64,000 bases of DNA from Tsukamurella sp. TY48 (GCF_019656655.1 NZ_BPMV01000001.1:2666001-2730000), one strand, 5' to 3'. Numbered from the stretch's first letter, positions 18,016 to 28,087 are shown. The notes: generated from the sequence alone by a model not told the origin. Made by a program: numbers and translations.

Positions 18016-18924
18016 GTGGCGCAAGTGACTGTGGTGGGTGCGGGTGTGATCGGACTGTCGTGCGCGGTGCGGCTCCTGGAGGCCGGACACTCCGTGCAGG
18101 TCCACGGCCGGGACCTGGCACCCGATCTGACCTCCGCCGTCGCGGCCGCGGTCTGGTACCCGTACCTCGCCGAACCGCGCGACCGCGTCACCGCCTGGTC
18201 GGCCGCGGCGCTCGCCGAATTCACCGCACTCGCGGACCGCGGCGTCGACGGAGTCGTGATGACCGCGGGCACCGAGATCTTCCGGGAGCCCGTCGGCGAA
18301 CCCTGGTGGTCGTCCGCCGTCCCCGAGGTGCGCCGTGTCGACGAGCCGCGCGCCGGCTACGCCGAGGGCTGGAGCTTCGTCTCACCCGTCATCGAGATGC
18401 CCGTGTACCTGCCCTGGCTGCAGGAGCGCGTGCGCGAGCTGGGCGGCACCGTCGAGCAACGGGAGATCGCCTCGCTCGACGGCCTCGTCGTGAACGCCAG
18501 CGGCCTCGGCGCACGCGAACTCGTGCGCGATCAGTCGATGGAACCGGTACGCGGGCAGGTGGTGTACCTGGAGCAGGTGGGCCTGAAGCACTGGTGGATC
18601 GACGATTCCGCCCTCGACCTGGGCGTGACCACCTACGTGGTGCCGCGCAGCCGCGACATCGTGGTGGGCGGCACCGAGGACCACGGGCAGGAGGAGCTCA
18701 CCGTGGACACCGCGACAGCCGACGCGATCCTCGCCCGCGCCCGCACACTGGTCCCCGAGCTCGCCGCCGCGACCGTGATCGGCCACAACGTGGGCCTGCG
18801 GCCCGCCCGGCCGACGGTGCGCCTGGAACGCGAGGGCGACGTGATCCACTGCTACGGGCACGGCGGCGCCGGCGTCACCCTCAGCTGGGGCTGCGCCGAC
18901 GAGGTCGCTGCGCTCATCGCCTGA
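18016..18924 (+). CDS. FAD-dependent D-amino-acid oxidase family protein
   Basis: 302 residues from a GTG. The FAD motif GAGVIGLSCAVRLLEAGH opens the protein. Further DAO signatures are SAVAAAVWYPY, GGTEDHGQ, the substrate-binding Arg in GLRPARPTVRLE, and YGHGGAGVTLSWG near the end. These match D-amino-acid oxidases, which oxidatively deaminate neutral D-amino acids to keto acids with release of H2O2 and ammonia. No signal peptide is seen. Annotation of the family is strong; the exact substrate is not known. Confidence 0.9.
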   Translation: MAQVTVVGAGVIGLSCAVRLLEAGHSVQVHGRDLAPDLTSAVAAAVWYPYLAEPRDRVTAWSAAALAEFTALADRGVDGVVMTAGTEIFREPVGEPWWSSAVPEVRRVDEPRAGYAEGWSFVSPVIEMPVYLPWLQERVRELGGTVEQREIASLDGLVVNASGLGARELVRDQSMEPVRGQVVYLEQVGLKHWWIDDSALDLGVTTYVVPRSRDIVVGGTEDHGQEELTVDTATADAILARARTLVPELAAATVIGHNVGLRPARPTVRLEREGDVIHCYGHGGAGVTLSWGCADEVAALIA

Positions 18925-18955
18925 CGCCGCCGCCGGACGGGACTACCGTCGACGT

Positions 18956-19237
18956 ATGTGCCGAAACATCACTGAACTGCGGGGCCTCGAGCCCGCCGCG
19001 ACCGACGAGGAGATCGAGGCCGCCGCGCGTCAGTACGTGCGCAAGGTCTCGGGCATCCAGAAGCTGAGCGACAACAACCGCGAACCCTTCGAGAAGGCCG
19101 TCGCCGCCGTCACGCAGGCCACGCACGACCTGCTCGCCGTGCTGCCCGAGCGGCGGCAACCGCCGAAGACGGTGCCGCCCCTGCGGCGGCCCGAGGTGCA
19201 GGCCCGCATCGCGGCCCGCGCCGCGACCACCGCCTGA
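18956..19237 (+). CDS. DUF2277 protein
   Basis: 93 residues. It starts with MCRNITELRGLEP and contains the conserved ARQYVRKVSGIQKLS segment, so it is a full-length DUF2277 member. The small, charged, soluble family is widespread in actinobacteria and has no known function. It follows the D-amino-acid oxidase by 31 bases on the same strand and ends 4 bases before an opposing gene. Confidence 0.85.
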   Translation: MCRNITELRGLEPAATDEEIEAAARQYVRKVSGIQKLSDNNREPFEKAVAAVTQATHDLLAVLPERRQPPKTVPPLRRPEVQARIAARAATTA

Positions 19238-19240
19238 CGG

Positions 19241-20101
19241 TCAGTCGCCCGCGCCCGTCACCCCGCCGTCGTCGGAGACCGACGATCCGGTCGACGACTC
19301 GCGCGGCGATCCGGTCGGCGGTTCGGATTGCCCACCGGTGCCGGGAGATTCGATGCTCGCCGCGGACGCCCGCGTCAACGTCCGCTCCAGGATCGCCGCG
19401 TTCTCCGTGACCACGCCCCCGGCGGCGTTCGCGCCCGCCCGCACCGCGGCCACCGGATCACCGGTCGAGGCCAGCGTCGATGCGGCGGCGTTCGCGGTCT
19501 GCGTCGCGCCGAGCAGCGACAGCTCCGGGACGTAGAAGGCCGCGGCGAAGAAGGCGTTCGCCGCCTCGACGGCCGCTACCTGCAGCGGGCCGCTGGGGGT
19601 GGGAGTGATCGCGAACGGCGGTGGTGTGGTGAGCGGCGGCGGCGTGGGCGCGACGGGCGGGAGCGGCTCCTGCAGCGCGGCCAGCAGATCCGACCGCATC
19701 CCGTCGACCGAGCCGGTGCCGTCCGCGAACCGCAGGACGTGGACCATCCCGATCAGCACGCCGTTCTGGAACCGCGGCACCACCTGATTGAGATCGTTGC
19801 CGATGATCCCCGTCATCGCGGCATCGGCGGGCGCGGTGACCGACCGGGCCGCGGCGCCCACCGCCCGGAAGGGGTCGCCGGTGGCGGCGGCGGTCTGCAG
19901 CAGGGCGAGCGGAGCGGTGACCGCACCCATCGGCACCGTCACCACGCCCTGCGCGGCGTACGGGCAGATCGCCGCGCAGTTCTGGAGCTGGTTCTGTGCG
20001 AACTGCCCCAGCAGGGCGCCCGGCGGCGGCGCCGCGGTCACGACCGACGGGGCGACCAGCCACACCGCGGCCGCCAGGCCGACGGGAATCCGCATGCGCA
20101 T
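19241..20101 (-). CDS. Secreted protein of unknown function, Ala/Pro/Thr-rich
   Basis: 286 residues. A signal peptide ends near VVTAA; the first of two close ATGs is used here. The mature part carries a Cys pair (NCAAIC), repeated Ala-rich helices with the phrase ASTGDPVAAV/AATGDPFRAV, a Pro/Thr linker (PPVAPTPPPLTTPPP) and a low-complexity Ser/Thr/Gly tail. I do not recognise a catalytic motif. It is probably a mycolata-specific exported protein. A perfect CRP-type site lies about 28 bases upstream. Confidence 0.65.
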   Translation of the reverse strand: MRMRIPVGLAAAVWLVAPSVVTAAPPPGALLGQFAQNQLQNCAAICPYAAQGVVTVPMGAVTAPLALLQTAAATGDPFRAVGAAARSVTAPADAAMTGIIGNDLNQVVPRFQNGVLIGMVHVLRFADGTGSVDGMRSDLLAALQEPLPPVAPTPPPLTTPPPFAITPTPSGPLQVAAVEAANAFFAAAFYVPELSLLGATQTANAAASTLASTGDPVAAVRAGANAAGGVVTENAAILERTLTRASAASIESPGTGGQSEPPTGSPRESSTGSSVSDDGGVTGAGD

Positions 20102-20121
20102 GACCGGGAATCTACTCCTGT

Positions 20122-20137
20122 TGTGATGTGAATCACA
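20122..20137. promoter_or_regulatory. CRP-type site TGTGA-N6-TCACA
   Basis: The 16 bases match the palindromic CRP consensus exactly on both half-sites (spacer TGTGAA). Mycobacterial CRP (Rv3676) uses the same consensus. It lies between divergent genes, about 28 bases from the start of the secreted-protein gene and about 80 bases from the ABC ATPase. The short distance to the first suggests repression, or leader control, of that gene and possibly activation of the other. Confidence 0.65.
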
Positions 20138-20216
20138 GTCCCGTTCGGCGATCTCCACCCCCGCCTCCACCCGCGGGTGGATCCGACCGGGTCCGCGCCG
20201 CAGCAGAGTTCCTGGC

Positions 20217-21095
20217 ATGACATCCACGGCACTCGAACTCAGGTCTCTCACCAAGACTTTCGCGACCCCGACGGGGGAGGGATTCACCGCCGTCGACGGC
20301 ATCGACCTCACCGTCCGGCACGGCGAAGTGGTGGCCTTCCTCGGCCCCAACGGCGCCGGCAAGAGCACCACGATCGACATGATCCTCGGCCTCATCCCGC
20401 CCGACTCCGGGACCGCCACCCACACGGGCACCGTCGCCGCGGTGCAGCAGTCCGGCGGGCTCCTGCCCACCCTCACCGTGCAGGACACCGTCGACCTCAT
20501 CGCCGCCCTGCACCCGGGCTCCGATCCGGACGCCGCGATCGCCCGCGCCGGCCTCGACGAACTGCGCCGGCGCACCGTCGGGAAGTGCTCGGGCGGGCAA
20601 CAGCAGGCCCTGCGCTTCGCCCTCGCGCTGCTCGCGGAACCCGATCTCCTGATCCTCGACGAGCCGACCGCCGGTATGGACGTCGAAGCCCGGCGGCGGT
20701 TCTGGGCCGCGGTCCGCGAGGATGCGCGGCGCGGCACCACCGTGGTCTTCGCCACCCACTACCTCGAAGAGGCGGACCAGTTCGCCGACCGGGTGGTGAT
20801 GATCGCCGGCGGCCGGATCGTGGCCGACGGCACCACCGCCGACATCCGGGCGGCCTCGGGCGGGCGGCGCATCTCCGCCGCCGTCGGCCGCGCCGGTGCG
20901 GCCGGACTGGTCGCCGCCGTCCCCGGGGTGCGCGTCGCCGAGGTCCGCGGCGATCGCACCGTTTTCGCCGCCGACCCCGACGCCTCCGACGACGCGCTCC
21001 GATTCCTGCTCGGCCACACCGACGCCCACGACATCGAGGCCGCGGCGCACGGCCTCGAAGACGCCTTCCTGCACCTCACCAAGGAGATCCGATGA
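20217..21095 (+). CDS. ABC transporter ATP-binding protein (ABC-2 exporter)
   Basis: 292 residues. Walker A is GPNGAGKST, the signature is CSGGQQQALRFAL (a variant of LSGGQ), Walker B is LLILDEPTAGMD and the switch His is in FATHYLEEA. This is the DrrA/CcmA-type ATPase of ABC-2 exporters, with the usual 80-residue C-terminal extension. It is coupled to the permease by an ATGA overlap. The cargo is unknown; such pairs export drugs or lipids. Confidence 0.92.
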   Translation: MTSTALELRSLTKTFATPTGEGFTAVDGIDLTVRHGEVVAFLGPNGAGKSTTIDMILGLIPPDSGTATHTGTVAAVQQSGGLLPTLTVQDTVDLIAALHPGSDPDAAIARAGLDELRRRTVGKCSGGQQQALRFALALLAEPDLLILDEPTAGMDVEARRRFWAAVREDARRGTTVVFATHYLEEADQFADRVVMIAGGRIVADGTTADIRAASGGRRISAAVGRAGAAGLVAAVPGVRVAEVRGDRTVFAADPDASDDALRFLLGHTDAHDIEAAAHGLEDAFLHLTKEIR

Positions 21096-21853
21096 CCACC
21101 CTCACCGGCGGACTCACCGCCCGCTACCTGCTCCTGGACATCCGCCGCCAGCTCCGCAACCGGCAGACCCTCCTCATCACCACCCTGCTGCCCGCGGTCC
21201 TCTATCTGGCACTGTCGCGGCAACGCGGTGTCGAGGTGCGGTTCGCGCACGGCGACTTCGCCGCCTGGACGATGATCGGCCTGGCCGTGTACGGCGCCTG
21301 CGCCGCGGCCACCACCACGGCCGCCGCCGTCGCCGCCGAACGGTCGACCGGCTGGGTGCGCACGCTGCGCCTGACCCCGCTGCGTCCCCCGGCCTACATC
21401 GCGAGCAAGCTGCTCGGCGCCCTCGTGGTGGCCGCGCTGCCCGTCGTGGTGGTCGGAGCGCTCGCCGCCGCGACCGGCGCCCAGGCGGAGCCCGCGGTAT
21501 GGGCAGAATCGCTGCTGCTCGCGTGGCTCGGCTCCGCCGTCTTCGGGGCGCTCGGGCTCGCGCTCGGCCTGGCGCTGCGCCCGGAGATCGTGATGCACGT
21601 CCCGGGGCTCCTGCTGACCGTGCTGGCCTTCGCCGGCAGCGTCTTCATCCCGCTCTCCGGGGCCGCGCTCACCGCCGCGGAGTTCACGCCGATGTTCGGG
21701 GTGGCCGCGCTCGCCCGCTACCCGCTCACCGCGGGCCTGCAGCTCAGCGGCGAGCACGTTGCGCTCGGCATCGCCCTGCTCAACGCGGTGGCCTGGCTCG
21801 CGATCTTCAGTGCCGCCGCGACCGCCGCGTACCGGCGCAGCTCCGCCCGCTGA
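21092..21853 (+). CDS. ABC-2 type permease
   Basis: 253 residues with about six membrane segments, the size of a single ABC-2 membrane domain (DrrB/YadH-like). A cytosolic N-terminal amphipathic stretch (LLLDIRRQLRNRQT) precedes the first segment. It is co-translated with the ATPase and together they form an exporter with two copies of each. It is the last gene of this pair; a CRP-type site lies 5 bases after its stop. Confidence 0.9.
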   Translation: MTTLTGGLTARYLLLDIRRQLRNRQTLLITTLLPAVLYLALSRQRGVEVRFAHGDFAAWTMIGLAVYGACAAATTTAAAVAAERSTGWVRTLRLTPLRPPAYIASKLLGALVVAALPVVVVGALAAATGAQAEPAVWAESLLLAWLGSAVFGALGLALGLALRPEIVMHVPGLLLTVLAFAGSVFIPLSGAALTAAEFTPMFGVAALARYPLTAGLQLSGEHVALGIALLNAVAWLAIFSAAATAAYRRSSAR

Positions 21854-21857
21854 CCGT

Positions 21858-21873
21858 TGTGACCTGCATCACA
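21858..21873. promoter_or_regulatory. Second CRP-type site TGTGA-N6-TCACA
   Basis: Exact match on both half-sites (spacer CCTGCA), about 26 bases before the ATG of the DUF5313 gene. The spacing is nearly the same as for the site at 20122-20137 relative to its nearest gene, which argues against chance. Binding here would probably affect the DUF5313 promoter. Confidence 0.65.
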
Positions 21874-21891
21874 CCGGCGTAGCGTGGAGGC

Positions 21892-22287
21892 ATGTCCACG
21901 TCAACCGAACGATCCACGCCGAATCTCGTGCAGCGGATGAAGTATCTGATGGGGATGCGTCTTCCCGATTCGATGCGCGACTGGGTGATCCGGGACGCCA
22001 CGGGCCCCGGGCACAATCGCCGCTACTTCACCCGCGGGGCCATGATGTTCCTGCCCTTCGTCGTGGTGGCCCTTCTCCTCCCGTCACCGCTGTGGGTGAA
22101 ACTGGCGCTCGTCGCCATGATGCTGCTGCCCGCCATCGTTTTCATCGGCGGCATGCGGTCCATCTATCTGCAGGAACTGTTGGCGGACAACGATCTCGAC
22201 CCGCACATCGAGAGCGGCGCGCAGCTCCGTGAACACGAGCGCCGCGCGACGGTGTACGCGGCGAAGTACCGGCATCGTGCGGCATAG
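21892..22287 (+). CDS. DUF5313 membrane protein
   Basis: 131 residues. A conserved N-terminal segment (RMKYLMGMRLPDSMRDWVIRD) precedes two membrane segments, then a charged cytosolic tail (LREHERRATVYAAKYRHR). This is the layout of DUF5313, found almost only in mycolic-acid bacteria and of unknown function. It is preceded by a GTGGAGG ribosome site and a perfect CRP-type site. Confidence 0.8.
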   Translation: MSTSTERSTPNLVQRMKYLMGMRLPDSMRDWVIRDATGPGHNRRYFTRGAMMFLPFVVVALLLPSPLWVKLALVAMMLLPAIVFIGGMRSIYLQELLADNDLDPHIESGAQLREHERRATVYAAKYRHRAA

Positions 22288-22301
22288 GTACCCTCGCGCG
22301 G

Positions 22302-23183
22302 GTGACGTCCGAGCGCACCTGGCAACCGGGGCATCTCCTGGATCTGCACGGCACCGTCGGCGTACTGCGCCGGGGGCCGCGCGATCCCACGTACGCCCGC
22401 ACGCCCGACGATGCGATCTGGCGCGCCGTGCACACCCCCGACGGGCCGGGAACGATCCGGATCCGCCAGGTCGCCGGGACCGTCACCGCGCAGGCGTGGG
22501 GGAGCGGCGCGCACTGGCTGCTCGACCACGCGCCCGCACTCGCGGGGGCCGATGACGACCCGTCCGCCCTGATCCCGCGGCACGATGTGATCGCCCGCGC
22601 GATCGCGGCGTCGCCCGGCCTGCGGCTGACCCGCACCGACCGGGTCTGGGAGGCGCTCGTTCCCGCCGTCCTGGAGCAGAAGGTGGTGGGCGCGGAGGCG
22701 TGGCGGGCCTGGCGGTACCTCGTTCGGCGCGCCGGGACCCCCGCGCCGGGCCCCGAGCAGGGAGCGCCCGAGCTGTGGGTCCCGCCGCGCCGCGAGGACT
22801 GGGCGGCCGTTCCCAGCTGGGAGTGGCATCGCGCCGGCGTCGAACCGGTGCGGATGCGCACCATCATCGGGGCCAGCGCCGTCGCCGTCGAACACCGCGC
22901 CGAGCGGCTCGCGGCCCTTCCGGGCATCGGACCCTGGACCGTGGCCGAGGTCACCGGCCGCGCGCACGGCGATCCCGACGCCGTCCCGGTGGGCGACTAC
23001 CACCTGCCGCGGGTCGTGGGAATGGGCCTGGTCGGTGAAGCGTTGGACGATGCCGGGATGCTCGAAGCGCTCGCTCCGTACGCCGGCCAGCGCGGCCGCG
23101 TGATCCGCCTGCTCAGCCGCGCCGGAGTCGATCGGGAACGGCGTGGCCCGAGGGTCTCGGTGCGCGACTATCGGCGGTGGTGA
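22302..23183 (+). CDS. DNA-3-methyladenine glycosylase II-like (HhH-GPD) protein
   Basis: 293 residues from a GTG. The helix-hairpin-helix reads LAALPGIGPWTVAEV, followed by the conserved acidic residue in VGDYHLPR, as in AlkA-type base-excision glycosylases. The N-terminal 100 residues match the AlkA beta domain only loosely. It would excise alkylated purines from DNA. It begins 14 bases after the DUF5313 gene, so the two may be transcribed together. It is the last gene before the str operon leader. Confidence 0.82.
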   Translation: MTSERTWQPGHLLDLHGTVGVLRRGPRDPTYARTPDDAIWRAVHTPDGPGTIRIRQVAGTVTAQAWGSGAHWLLDHAPALAGADDDPSALIPRHDVIARAIAASPGLRLTRTDRVWEALVPAVLEQKVVGAEAWRAWRYLVRRAGTPAPGPEQGAPELWVPPRREDWAAVPSWEWHRAGVEPVRMRTIIGASAVAVEHRAERLAALPGIGPWTVAEVTGRAHGDPDAVPVGDYHLPRVVGMGLVGEALDDAGMLEALAPYAGQRGRVIRLLSRAGVDRERRGPRVSVRDYRRW

Positions 23184-23215
23184 GGCGGGACCACGGTGGT
23201 CTGCGACGAACACTT

Positions 23216-23245
23216 TTGACCACTGTGAGTTCATCCAGGTAAGCT
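23216..23245 (+). promoter_or_regulatory. Candidate promoter of the str operon
   Basis: TTGACC (23216-23221) and TAAGCT (23240-23245) are separated by 18 bases, a good match to the main actinobacterial sigma factor. It lies about 300 bases before rpsL and no gene intervenes. Confidence 0.6.
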
Positions 23246-23552
23246 TGGTCGCCGTGCCTGGTGAAAGCCAGGACGATCCATCGTGTCCATACGACAGGCC
23301 GGACCTCCGGAACCACGTACGGGCACGCGACACGCCCGACCTCGGGGTACGTGCGAGGCGGGTAGCTACTTCCCGGAGCCGGGACTGACCTGCGAAAACG
23401 GCGAAAGTTGAGATCGCAGGTGGGGCCGCGCTGCGGAAGTCCGGCCCTCTGAACCGGGGGCGCAGGACTTGCCCGGAGCTACAACCGCAGCAGTAGGACA
23501 GCGTCGGCCACGCGGCCGGCGACAGCCGAACGAAGAAGGAAACAGCGCTTCT
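23246..23552 (+). promoter_or_regulatory. Long untranslated leader of rpsL
   Basis: About 300 bases with no plausible coding frame. The region is GC-rich with several short inverted repeats but I see no named riboswitch or clear terminator hairpin. It ends with the ribosome site GAAGAAGGAAA before the rpsL ATG. Leaders of this length before rpsL may allow growth-rate or antitermination control; that is inference. Confidence 0.45.
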
Positions 23553-23927
23553 ATGCCAACAATCAACCAGCTGGTCCGCAAGGGCCGCCGGGACAAGGCG
23601 TCTAAGACGAAGACGGCCGCCCTCAAGGGCTCGCCGCAGCGTCGTGGCGTGTGCACCCGCGTCTACACCACGACCCCGAAGAAGCCGAACTCGGCTCTCC
23701 GTAAGGTCGCCCGCGTCCGTCTCACCAGCTCGGTCGAGGTCACCGCGTACATCCCCGGCGAAGGCCACAACCTTCAGGAGCACTCGATGGTGCTCGTCCG
23801 CGGCGGTCGTGTGAAGGACCTCCCGGGTGTTCGCTACAAGATCATCCGCGGTTCGCTCGACACCCAGGGTGTCAAGAACCGCAAGCAGGCGCGGAGCCGC
23901 TACGGCGCGAAGAAGGAGAAGGGCTGA
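23553..23927 (+). CDS. rpsL: 30S ribosomal protein S12
   Basis: 124 residues, full length. The decoding-centre loops are intact: [10 protein letters not shown] holds Lys43 and [12 protein letters not shown] holds Lys88, the two residues whose substitution gives streptomycin resistance, so the wild-type state is seen here. The stop overlaps the rpsG start (TGATG). It is the first gene of the str operon. Confidence 0.98.
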   Translation: MPTINQLVRKGRRDKASKTKTAALKGSPQRRGVCTRVYTTTPKKPNSALRKVARVRLTSSVEVTAYIPGEGHNLQEHSMVLVRGGRVKDLPGVRYKIIRGSLDTQGVKNRKQARSRYGAKKEKG

Positions 23928-24397
23928 TGCCTCGTAAGGGACCGGCGCCCAAGCGCCCCGTCGTCAATGACCCCGTGTACGGCTCGCAGGTCGTGACGCA
24001 GCTCGTGAACAAGGTGCTCCTGGACGGCAAGAAGTCGACCGCCGAGCGCATCGTCTACGGCGCGCTCGAGGCCACCCGTGAGAAGACCGGCACCGATCCG
24101 GTTCTCACCCTCAAGAAGGCGCTCGACAACGTCAAGCCCTCGCTCGAGGTGAAGAGCCGCCGCGTCGGTGGCGCCACCTACCAGGTGCCGATCGAGGTGA
24201 AGGCCGGTCGTGCCAACACCCTCGCGCTGCGCTGGCTGGTGACCTTCACGCGGCAGCGTCGCGAGAAGACCATGGTCGAGCGTCTCGCCAACGAGATCCT
24301 CGACGCGAGCAACGGCCTGGGCGCTTCGGTGAAGCGTCGCGAGGACACCCACAAGATGGCCGAGGCCAACCGGGCGTTCGCGCACTACCGCTGGTGA
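23927..24397 (+). CDS. rpsG: 30S ribosomal protein S7
   Basis: 156 residues, as in other bacteria. It opens with [11 protein letters not shown] and contains the conserved [11 protein letters not shown] and [15 protein letters not shown] segments. S7 nucleates the 30S head and contacts E-site tRNA. It is co-translated with rpsL and separated from fusA by a 113-base gap holding a GC-rich hairpin. Confidence 0.98.
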   Translation: MPRKGPAPKRPVVNDPVYGSQVVTQLVNKVLLDGKKSTAERIVYGALEATREKTGTDPVLTLKKALDNVKPSLEVKSRRVGGATYQVPIEVKAGRANTLALRWLVTFTRQRREKTMVERLANEILDASNGLGASVKRREDTHKMAEANRAFAHYRW

Positions 24398-24402
24398 TCT
24401 GA

Positions 24403-24438
24403 TCCCGCGGGCCGGCTGCAACCGGCCGGCCTGCGGGA
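24403..24438 (+). other. GC-rich hairpin between rpsG and fusA
   Basis: TCCCGC (24403-24408) pairs with GCGGGA (24433-24438), and inner GGCCGG/CCGGCC segments extend the stem. There is no T tract, so it is not a classical terminator. It may stabilise the mRNA 3' end or set the rpsG:fusA ratio. Confidence 0.45.
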
Positions 24439-24510
24439 CACCGGAGCACCTGCTGCCGCTACCGCGGCGGAAGTTCCAACCATCCTTTAACGAGAACGAG
24501 GCTTACCACC

Positions 24511-26616
24511 GTGGCACAGGAAGTGCTTACCGACCTCACGAAGGTCCGCAACATCGGCATCATGGCGCATATCGATGCCGGTAAGACCACCACTACCGAG
24601 CGCATCCTCTTCTACACCGGTGTGAACTACAAGATCGGTGAGACCCACGACGGTGCCTCGACCACCGACTGGATGGAGCAGGAGAAGGAGCGTGGTATCA
24701 CCATCACCTCCGCCGCCGTGACCTGCTTCTGGAACGGCAACCAGATCAACATCATCGACACCCCCGGCCACGTCGACTTCACCGTCGAGGTCGAGCGTTC
24801 GCTGCGCGTGCTCGACGGCGCCGTCGCCGTCTTCGACGGCAAGGAGGGCGTCGAGCCCCAGTCGGAGCAGGTCTGGCGTCAGGCCGAGAAGTACGACGTC
24901 CCGCGTATCTGCTTCGTCAACAAGATGGACAAGCTGGGCGCCGACTTCTACTTCACCGTGCGCACCATCGAGGAGCGCCTCGGCGCGAAGCCGCTGGTCC
25001 TGCAGCTGCCGATCGGCGCCGAAGACGAGTTCGACGGTGTCGTCGACCTGCTCGAGATGAAGGCCATCACCTGGCGCGGCGTGGTCGCGACCGGCGCTGA
25101 GCCGACCATCGAGGAGATCCCCGCCGACCTCGTCGACAAGGCCGCCGAGTACCGCGAGAAGCTGCTCGAGACCGTCGCCGAGTCCGACGAGGCTCTGATG
25201 GAGAAGTACTTCGCCGGCGAGGAGCTCTCGATCGAGGAGATCAAGGGCGCCATCCGCAAGCTCACCATCACCCGTGAGCTGTACCCGGTGCTGTGCGGCT
25301 CGGCGTTCAAGAACAAGGGCGTGCAGCCCATGCTCGACGCCGTGATCGACTACCTCCCCAGCCCGCTCGACGTGCCCTCCATCGAGGGTCACGCCGTGGG
25401 CGACGAGGAGAAGATCATCTCGCGCAAGCCCAGCAAGGACGAGCCCTTCTCGGCCCTGGCCTTCAAGATCGCCGCGCACCCCTTCTTCGGCAAGCTGACC
25501 TTCGTCCGCGTGTACTCGGGTCACATCGACTCGGGCACCGGTGTGCTCAACGCCACCAAGGGCAACAAGGAGCGCATCGGCAAGCTCTTCCAGATGCACG
25601 CCAACAAGGAGATGCCCGTCGAGGATGCGACCGCTGGTCACATTTACGCGATGATCGGTCTCAAGAACACCACCACCGGTGACACCCTGTGCGACCCGGC
25701 GAATCCCATCGTCCTCGAGTCGATGACCTTCCCGGACCCGGTCATCAACGTCTCGATCGAGCCGAAGACCAAGTCGGACCAGGAGAAGCTGGGCGTCGCG
25801 ATCCAGAAGCTCGCCGAGGAGGATCCCACCTTCTCCGTCGAGCTCGACGATCAAACCGGCCAGACCGTCATCGGCGGCATGGGCGAGCTGCACCTCGACA
25901 TCCTCGTCGACCGTATGCGTCGCGAGTTCAAGGTCGAGGCCAACGTCGGCAAGCCGCAGGTGGCCTACCGTGAGACGATCCGCAAGACCGTCGACAAGCA
26001 CGAGTTCACCCACAAGAAGCAGACGGGTGGCTCGGGCCAGTTCGCGCGCGTCATCATCAAGCTGGAGCCGCTGGAGGACGCGGAGGACGGCTCGACCTAC
26101 GAGTTCGTCAACGCCGTCACCGGTGGCCGCGTGCCGAAGGAGTACATCCCCTCGGTCGACGCCGGCGCCCAGGACGCGCTGCAGTACGGCGTGCTCGCCG
26201 GTTACCCCATGGTGAACGTCAAGGTCACGCTGCTCGACGGCGCGTACCACGACGTGGACTCCTCCGAGATGGCGTTCAAGATCGCCGGCGCGCAGGCCTT
26301 CAAGGAGGCCGCTCGCAAGGCCGGTCCCGTCATCCTCGAGCCCATCATGGCTGTCGAGGTCACCACGCCCGAGGATTACATGGGCGATGTGATCGGCGAC
26401 CTGAACTCCCGCCGTGGCCAGATCCAGGCCATGGAGGAACGCAGTGGTGCCCGTGTCGTCAAGGCACAGGTTCCGCTGTCGGAGATGTTCGGCTACATCG
26501 GCGACCTCCGGTCGAAGACCCAGGGCCGAGCGAACTACTCCATGGTTTTCGATTCGTACGCCGAGGTTCCGGCGAACGTCTCGAAGGAGATCATCGCGAA
26601 GGTGAACGGGGAGTAA
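24511..26616 (+). CDS. fusA: Elongation factor G
   Basis: 701 residues from a GTG; the upstream TTTAACGAGAACGAGG contains only a weak ribosome site. G-domain motifs are [30 protein letters not shown] and NKMDK, followed by the domain IV and V segments of a translocase (for example [10 protein letters not shown] and [14 protein letters not shown]). EF-G drives ribosomal translocation and, with RRF, ribosome recycling. It is third in the str operon, followed after 124 bases by tuf. Confidence 0.98.
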   Translation: MAQEVLTDLTKVRNIGIMAHIDAGKTTTTERILFYTGVNYKIGETHDGASTTDWMEQEKERGITITSAAVTCFWNGNQINIIDTPGHVDFTVEVERSLRVLDGAVAVFDGKEGVEPQSEQVWRQAEKYDVPRICFVNKMDKLGADFYFTVRTIEERLGAKPLVLQLPIGAEDEFDGVVDLLEMKAITWRGVVATGAEPTIEEIPADLVDKAAEYREKLLETVAESDEALMEKYFAGEELSIEEIKGAIRKLTITRELYPVLCGSAFKNKGVQPMLDAVIDYLPSPLDVPSIEGHAVGDEEKIISRKPSKDEPFSALAFKIAAHPFFGKLTFVRVYSGHIDSGTGVLNATKGNKERIGKLFQMHANKEMPVEDATAGHIYAMIGLKNTTTGDTLCDPANPIVLESMTFPDPVINVSIEPKTKSDQEKLGVAIQKLAEEDPTFSVELDDQTGQTVIGGMGELHLDILVDRMRREFKVEANVGKPQVAYRETIRKTVDKHEFTHKKQTGGSGQFARVIIKLEPLEDAEDGSTYEFVNAVTGGRVPKEYIPSVDAGAQDALQYGVLAGYPMVNVKVTLLDGAYHDVDSSEMAFKIAGAQAFKEAARKAGPVILEPIMAVEVTTPEDYMGDVIGDLNSRRGQIQAMEERSGARVVKAQVPLSEMFGYIGDLRSKTQGRANYSMVFDSYAEVPANVSKEIIAKVNGE

Positions 26617-26740
26617 TTCTCCCCGCTCTCCGGAGCGTGACGCCTCAGAACAATTCCGCGGCGTCGAAACAACTGAAGTAAATACACCCGCTTGTGGGGC
26701 AACCGGCCTCACATAGCACCTACGTCCAGGAGGACATCAA

Positions 26741-27931
26741 GTGGCGAAGGCGAAGTTCGAGCGGACGAAGCCGCACGTGAACATCGGCACCATCGGTCAC
26801 GTCGACCACGGCAAGACCACCCTGACGGCTGCCATCACCAAGGTTCTGGCCGAGAAGTACCCGGACCTCAACGAGGCCTCGGCGTTCGATCAGATCGATA
26901 AGGCGCCCGAGGAGAAGGCTCGTGGCATCACGATCAACATCTCGCACGTCGAGTACCAGACCGAGAAGCGCCACTACGCTCACGTCGATGCGCCGGGTCA
27001 CGCCGACTACATCAAGAACATGATCACCGGTGCTGCTCAGATGGACGGCGCGATCCTCGTCGTGGCCGCCACCGACGGCCCGATGCCGCAGACCCGTGAG
27101 CACGTGCTGCTCGCGCGTCAGGTCGGCGTGCCCTACATCCTTGTCGCCCTGAACAAGTGCGACATGGTCGACGACGAGGAGATCCTCGAGCTCGTCGAGA
27201 TGGAGGTCCGCGAGCTGCTGGCCTCGCAGGAGTTCGACGAGGACGCCCCCGTCGTCCGCGTCTCGGGCTACCAGGCGCTGCAGGGCGACGAGAAGTGGAC
27301 CGAGTCCATCCTCGAGCTCATGAACGCCGTCGACGAGTCCATCCCGGACCCCGAGCGTGAGACCGACAAGCCCTTCCTCATGCCCGTCGAGGACGTCTTC
27401 ACGATCACCGGTCGTGGCACCGTCGTCACCGGTCGTGTCGAGCGCGGCATCGTCAACGTCAACGAGGAGGTCGAGATCGTCGGCATCCGCGAGAAGTCGA
27501 CGAAGACCACCGTCACCGGCATCGAGATGTTCCGTAAGCTGCTGGACTCGGGCCAGGCGGGCGACAACGTCGGCCTGCTGGTCCGTGGCCTCAAGCGTGA
27601 GGACGTCGAGCGTGGCCAGGTCGTCGTGAAGCCGGGTACCACCACTCCCCACACGGAGTTCGAGGGCCAGGCGTACATCCTGTCGAAGGACGAGGGTGGT
27701 CGTCACACCCCGTTCTTCAACAACTACCGTCCGCAGTTCTACTTCCGTACCACGGACGTGACCGGCGTCGTGACCCTCCCCGAGGGCACCGAGATGGTCA
27801 TGCCCGGCGACAACACCGAGATGAGCGTCAAGCTCATCCAGCCGGTCGCCATGGACGAGGGCCTGCGCTTCGCGATCCGCGAGGGTGGCCGCACCGTGGG
27901 TGCCGGCCGCGTCACCAAGATCATCGCCTGA
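26741..27931 (+). CDS. tuf: Elongation factor Tu
   Basis: 396 residues from a GTG with AGGAGGA five bases upstream. G-domain motifs are [25 protein letters not shown] and NKCD, and the switch region is intact. It delivers aminoacyl-tRNA to the ribosome. Only one tuf copy lies in the window. The operon ends with a strong terminator about 20 bases after the stop. Confidence 0.98.
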   Translation: MAKAKFERTKPHVNIGTIGHVDHGKTTLTAAITKVLAEKYPDLNEASAFDQIDKAPEEKARGITINISHVEYQTEKRHYAHVDAPGHADYIKNMITGAAQMDGAILVVAATDGPMPQTREHVLLARQVGVPYILVALNKCDMVDDEEILELVEMEVRELLASQEFDEDAPVVRVSGYQALQGDEKWTESILELMNAVDESIPDPERETDKPFLMPVEDVFTITGRGTVVTGRVERGIVNVNEEVEIVGIREKSTKTTVTGIEMFRKLLDSGQAGDNVGLLVRGLKREDVERGQVVVKPGTTTPHTEFEGQAYILSKDEGGRHTPFFNNYRPQFYFRTTDVTGVVTLPEGTEMVMPGDNTEMSVKLIQPVAMDEGLRFAIREGGRTVGAGRVTKIIA

Positions 27932-27950
27932 TCTTCGGTAACCAGCCGTG

Positions 27951-27986
27951 AACGGCGTCTCTCCCTTCGGGGAGGGGCGCCGTTTT
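27951..27986 (+). terminator. Rho-independent terminator after tuf
   Basis: A 15-bp stem (AACGGCG paired with CGCCGTT, plus an inner CTCTCCC/GGGAGGG helix) with a TTCG tetraloop, running straight into a short T tract at 27983-27986. It closes the str operon. Confidence 0.88.
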
Positions 27987-28087
27987 CGCGTTTCCTGGCT
28001 TCTCGGGTTCGCGCCCCGGCGTGCGTGCCATCGGCGATAATCGCCACGACACGTGGGCCGGGCCCACCGGAGGTGAGGAGCGAGACG

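Noticed and set aside
24487-26712. 741-residue minus-strand frame opposite fusA
   Set aside because: Mirror frame of fusA with repetitive Leu/Val/Asp content; no ribosome site or motif.
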